9,734 nt of DNA from Gammaproteobacteria bacterium (lineage in GTDB: Bacteria; Pseudomonadota; Gammaproteobacteria; SZUA-229), in NCBI GenBank assembly GCA_026998145.1, contig JALTRC010000418.1, forward strand, positions 1-9,734. Direction: 5' to 3'. Shown here piece after piece: positions 6,901 through 9,734 of the stretch (the first letter of the stretch is position 1; every line of letters begins with the position of its first letter). The position numbers and the translations under genes are program-made. Under the pieces are notes generated by a model. The model was not told where the DNA came from. It worked only from the letters and a program-made list of their open reading frames with translations, and made no database searches.

Positions 6901-8010
6901 TTATGCCACAGCACGCCTGGCGTAGAAATCTTTTACATAATCATCGAAGCGGTCTTCTTCAATGGCTGCGCGGATTTCTCTCATTAACTGCTGGTAATAA
7001 TGCAGGTTATGGATGGTATTTAATCTTGCCCCCAGAATTTCCTTGCACTTGTCCAGATGCCGTAAATAGGCCCGGCTGTAGTTGCGACAGGTATAACAGC
7101 CACAGGTTTCATCAATGGGGCGAATATCTTCCTTGTATTGGGCATTGCGGATTTTAATAATGCCGGTAGATGAATACAGAAAGCCGGTGCGTGCATGGCG
7201 GGTGGGAATCACACAGTCGAACATATCCACCCCCCGGCGCACCGACTCGATAATATCCTCCGGTGTGCCCACCCCCATTAAATAACGGGGCTTGTCCTGT
7301 GGCAGCTGGGGCGTGGTGACATCCAGCACCTGATTGCGTTCTTCCAGTGGCTCCCCCACCGACAGGCCACCAATGGCATAGCCATCAAAACCAATATCCC
7401 TTAAGGCCTGGGCAGACTGCTGGCGCAGATGGTCATACATGCCCCCCTGCACTATGGCAAACAGGGCCGATGGATTACCCTCATGGGCCTTTTTACTGCG
7501 CTCAGCCCAGCGCAGGGACAGCTCCATGGAGTCTTTGGCCTGCTTCTCGGTTGCCGGATAGGGGGTGCATTCATCAAAAATCATCACAACATCCGAGCCT
7601 AAATCCTTTTGCACCTGCATGGACAGCTCCGGGGTGAGCATGATTTTGCGGCCATCCACCGGCGAGTTAAAACTCACCCCTTCCTCGGTAATCTTGCGCA
7701 GCCTGGCCAGGCTGAATACCTGAAAGCCGCCGGAGTCGGTGAGGATGGGTTTGTCCCAGTGCATAAAGTCATGGAGATCCCCATGCAGTTTTATAATATC
7801 CGTGCCCGGCCGCAGCATTAAATGGAAGGTATTGCCGAGGATAATCTCAGCGCCCATTTCTTTTAGCTCCTCTGGCGTCATCGCCTTGACTGTGCCGTAG
7901 GTGCCCACAGGCATAAAGGCCGGGGTTTCAATGGTGCCCCGGGGAAAGTTCAGGCGGCCCCGTCGTGGGCCGGTATTACCTTTGATTAATTCGAATTGCA
8001 TCAATGACAT
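6901..8010 (-). CDS. tgt: Queuine tRNA-guanine transglycosylase
   Basis: Tgt swaps the anticodon wobble guanine (position 34) of GUN-anticodon tRNAs (Asp, Asn, His, Tyr) for the queuosine precursor preQ1. The 369 residues (E. coli 375) show MPVGTYGTVKAMTPEEL (33-49), ILGNTFHLMLRPG, and DSGGFQVFSL (92-101) with D92 as a catalytic acid/base. FAIVQGGMYDHLR (184-196) and YAIGGLSVGE follow. FDCVIPTRHARTG (264-276) carries D265 as the expected nucleophile. The zinc site is C303, C305, C308 and H334 in CGCYTC...NTIHNLHYY. All key residues are present. The start is uncertain: ATG codons at 8010 and 8001 both lack a clear ribosome binding site, and the second gives MQFELIKG, closer to known family N-termini. 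It lies 62 bp downstream of queA, which acts next in the same pathway. Confidence 0.97.
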   Translation of the reverse strand: MSLMQFELIKGNTGPRRGRLNFPRGTIETPAFMPVGTYGTVKAMTPEELKEMGAEIILGNTFHLMLRPGTDIIKLHGDLHDFMHWDKPILTDSGGFQVFSLARLRKITEEGVSFNSPVDGRKIMLTPELSMQVQKDLGSDVVMIFDECTPYPATEKQAKDSMELSLRWAERSKKAHEGNPSALFAIVQGGMYDHLRQQSAQALRDIGFDGYAIGGLSVGEPLEERNQVLDVTTPQLPQDKPRYLMGVGTPEDIIESVRRGVDMFDCVIPTRHARTGFLYSSTGIIKIRNAQYKEDIRPIDETCGCYTCRNYSRAYLRHLDKCKEILGARLNTIHNLHYYQQLMREIRAAIEEDRFDDYVKDFYARRAVA

Positions 8011-8072
8011 AGGGAATATAGTTAAAGTTAAATTTGTAAGTTATCTATTGTATTTGAAGCTGGCTAAGCGCC

Positions 8073-9089
8073 CTAAACATCAATAAACATGGCATCACCA
8101 TAACTGAAAAAGCGGTACTGCTGCTTAACCGCATGGGCATAGGCCTGCATCATATGCTGATGGCCGGCCAGTGCCGATACCAGCATCAGCAAGGTGGACT
8201 GGGGCAGATGAAAGTTTGTTATCAGGGCATCCACTACCTTAAATGCATAACCGGGATAGATAAAAATATCCGTATCCCCCTGCATGGGCTGAAGCTGGCC
8301 GCTGGCCGCTGCCGACTCCAGACTGCGCACCGCAGTGGTGCCCACGGCAATCACCCGCCCGCCCCGTTCACGAGCCGCCGTTACCTGCTCCACCACCTGC
8401 GCCGACACATCAATCATTTCCTTATGCATGTGGTGATCCTGGATATTATCCACCCGCACCGGCTGGAAAGTGCCTGCGCCCACATGCAGGGTGACATGGG
8501 CAAACTCCACTCCCCTGTTTTCCAGCTTTGCCAGCAATGCCTCATCAAAATGCAGGCCAGCTGTTGGCGCGGCCACGGCCCCCGGATGCCGGGCATAGAC
8601 GGTCTGGTAACGCTGCTGGTCGGCCTGCTCGTCATCCCGCTCGATATAGGGGGGCAATGGCATATGGCCGTAATCCTGCAACCAGTCCAGCACCGGGCGG
8701 GAGGGGTCAAAGCGCAGTTCAAACAGCTCACCCTGCCGCCCCAGCATTTCCACATCAATGACCGATTCCAGTTTCAGATGACTACCGGCTTTAGGGGATT
8801 TGCTGGCGCGCACATGGGCCAGCACACGGTGCTCATCCAGCACCCGCTCAATCAACACTTCCAGCTTGCCGCCACTTGTCTTAAAGCCATGCAGACGCGC
8901 CGGTATCACCCGGGTATTATTAAATACCAGCAGATCCTCCGGCTGAATCAGATCCAGCAGATCACTAAACTGGCGATCCATAAAGCCCTCCTTGCTCACA
9001 TGAAGCAGGCGGCTGGCGGTACGCTCATCCAGAGGATACTGGGCAATCAGTTCTTCAGGCAGGTGATAATCAAAGTCGGCGGTTTGCAT
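8073..9089 (-). CDS. queA: S-adenosylmethionine:tRNA ribosyltransferase-isomerase
   Basis: QueA transfers and rearranges the ribosyl group of S-adenosylmethionine onto preQ1 in tRNA to give epoxyqueuosine, the step after Tgt. The 338-residue product matches the family (E. coli 356). It starts MQTADFDYHLPEELIAQYP and contains LLVFNNTRVIPARL (53-66), AAPTAGLHFDEALL (173-186), HVGAGTFQPVR (202-212), ITNFHLPQSTLLMLVSA (290-306) and YRFFSYGDAMFI (325-336). I chose the ATG at 9089. An in-frame ATG at 9116 lies inside the U-tract of the upstream terminator and would add nine residues not typical of the family. No strong ribosome binding site is visible (only GAG). tgt follows after 62 bp, so the two are probably co-transcribed. 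Confidence 0.96.
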   Translation of the reverse strand: MQTADFDYHLPEELIAQYPLDERTASRLLHVSKEGFMDRQFSDLLDLIQPEDLLVFNNTRVIPARLHGFKTSGGKLEVLIERVLDEHRVLAHVRASKSPKAGSHLKLESVIDVEMLGRQGELFELRFDPSRPVLDWLQDYGHMPLPPYIERDDEQADQQRYQTVYARHPGAVAAPTAGLHFDEALLAKLENRGVEFAHVTLHVGAGTFQPVRVDNIQDHHMHKEMIDVSAQVVEQVTAARERGGRVIAVGTTAVRSLESAAASGQLQPMQGDTDIFIYPGYAFKVVDALITNFHLPQSTLLMLVSALAGHQHMMQAYAHAVKQQYRFFSYGDAMFIDV

Positions 9090-9114
9090 GGCGCGGCATA
9101 TTAACTCAAGCAGC

Positions 9115-9151
9115 ATAAAAAAGCCCGCCCTGAGACTTCAGGGCGGGCTTT
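9115..9151 (-). terminator. Strong intrinsic terminator of the outer membrane protein gene
   Basis: A perfect 14-bp stem is formed by 9120-9133 and 9138-9151 (AAAGCCCGCCCTGA and its complement) with a 4-base loop. On the minus strand it runs into TTTTTT. It lies 23 bp after the stop of the outer membrane protein gene and 26 bp before the chosen queA start, separating the two units. Confidence 0.93.
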
Positions 9152-9174
9152 ATAGCCGAATGAATCAGGCAGGC

Positions 9175-9734
9175 TTAGAAATGCAGGAAGGCACCCAACA
9201 TCAGGCCACTGAATGACAGGTCAGCATTAATACCGTCCACATCATCCAGTACCACGGTTGTGGTGCGAGTGCCGATTTCAAAGCCGACCATACCCATTTC
9301 ATACAGGGCGCGCAGGCGGATATCGTTATATTTATTACCGCTATAGCTCACTGTATTAATGTCAGCACCGATAGAAAAACCACTGAATGGCAAATCAAAC
9401 TGAGCGGCGACATACAGCATAGGGATGGATTCTGAAATCGCAACAGACTGAGAGCCAACCGTAAAGTCCCCATCAATCTTACGCATATTAAGACCCAAAT
9501 CCACATTCACCCAGTTATCCAGCAGGCGGTAATACAATATAGCGTCTGTGCTATCAAGGGTAATGCCTGACGAGCCTGTTACCGGAGCGCCATTAAAGCT
9601 AGCAGCGCCACCCATTGAACCTGACTGGGACAGAGAAGTTTTTTCCAGGCGGATATTAGGTAATAAAGGAATGGGATGGTCAAAAGCTGCCCACATATAG
9701 GTTTCAGACTTCGATCCAAAACCCAGATCCGTAT
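9175..9734 (-). CDS. TIGR04219-like outer membrane beta-barrel protein (5' partial)
   Basis: The frame is open to the right edge and 185 residues are visible; the signal peptide and true start are outside. The frame continues upstream of the first internal ATG (9696) through TDLGFGSKSETY, so that ATG is not the start. The sequence shows alternating hydrophobic strands and the segments WAAFDHPIPLLPNIRLEKTSL, AILYYRLLDNWVNVDLGLNMRKIDG, SIPMLYVAAQFDLPFSGFSIGADI and DDVDGINADLSFSGLMLGAFLHF. This pattern, with HPIPLLPN and the DNWVNLDLG-like block, resembles the proteobacterial outer membrane family TIGR04219. The last residue is Phe, the usual signal for BAM-dependent insertion. No transport function is known to me for this family. 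A strong terminator follows directly. Family assignment is from memory of the pattern. Confidence 0.75.
   Translation of the reverse strand, partial: TDLGFGSKSETYMWAAFDHPIPLLPNIRLEKTSLSQSGSMGGAASFNGAPVTGSSGITLDSTDAILYYRLLDNWVNVDLGLNMRKIDGDFTVGSQSVAISESIPMLYVAAQFDLPFSGFSIGADINTVSYSGNKYNDIRLRALYEMGMVGFEIGTRTTTVVLDDVDGINADLSFSGLMLGAFLHF

Noticed and set aside
8133..9104. A 323-codon open frame on the plus strand opposite queA.
   Set aside because: It is fully antisense to queA, whose motifs are unmistakable, and its His- and Gln-rich translation resembles no family. It is a shadow of queA codon use.
1..9734. CRISPR array, insertion sequence, prophage, toxin-antitoxin or defence module.
   Set aside because: I found no spaced direct repeats, transposase or integrase motifs, or defence-type domains. 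Gene order and composition look like ordinary core chromosome.

Overview
The window looks like a chromosomal segment of a gammaproteobacterium with moderate GC content. The main evidence is the queA-tgt-yajC-secD-secF order, the sequence character of its proteins, an MltF-type lytic transglycosylase, an MtfA-type peptidase, a class-I-like PPK2 and a TIGR04219-like outer membrane protein. I cannot assign a genus from sequence alone. Apart from the mltF fragment at the left edge, every gene lies on the minus strand.

Layout from left to right. Positions 1-363 (+) hold the 3' end of mltF. It converges, with a 9-bp gap, on a minus-strand pair: ppk2 (591-1565) followed by a translationally coupled 71-aa protein of unknown function (373-588). 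Just upstream of ppk2 lies a near-perfect FNR/ANR-type palindrome at 1623-1636. It sits about 41 bp ahead of a plausible start site, so the polyphosphate kinase operon may be induced when oxygen is low. Next comes mtfA (1646-2449), then a 218-bp spacer (2456-2673) containing a perfect palindrome and an open frame with no start codon that may be a remnant or a dispersed repeat. A secreted FecR-domain plus SPOR-domain protein follows (2674-3573).

Positions 3598-9089 are the housekeeping block. Read on the minus strand the order is queA, tgt, yajC, secD, secF, closed by a strong intrinsic terminator at 3598-3641. QueA and Tgt act in queuosine tRNA modification. YajC, SecD and SecF form the accessory complex of the Sec translocon. 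A smaller hairpin between tgt and yajC could reduce transcription from the tRNA-modification genes into the translocase genes. Upstream of queA is a second strong terminator (9115-9151), which ends a partial TIGR04219-like outer membrane beta-barrel gene running off the right edge.

The window is mostly ordinary core genome. I see no CRISPR array, insertion sequence, tRNA, rRNA, phage or defence system. The points worth a second look are regulatory (the FNR-like box on ppk2, the hairpins, the start and promoter of queA), two poorly characterised proteins (the 71-aa PPK2 partner and the FecR-SPOR protein), and the odd spacer at 2456-2673.
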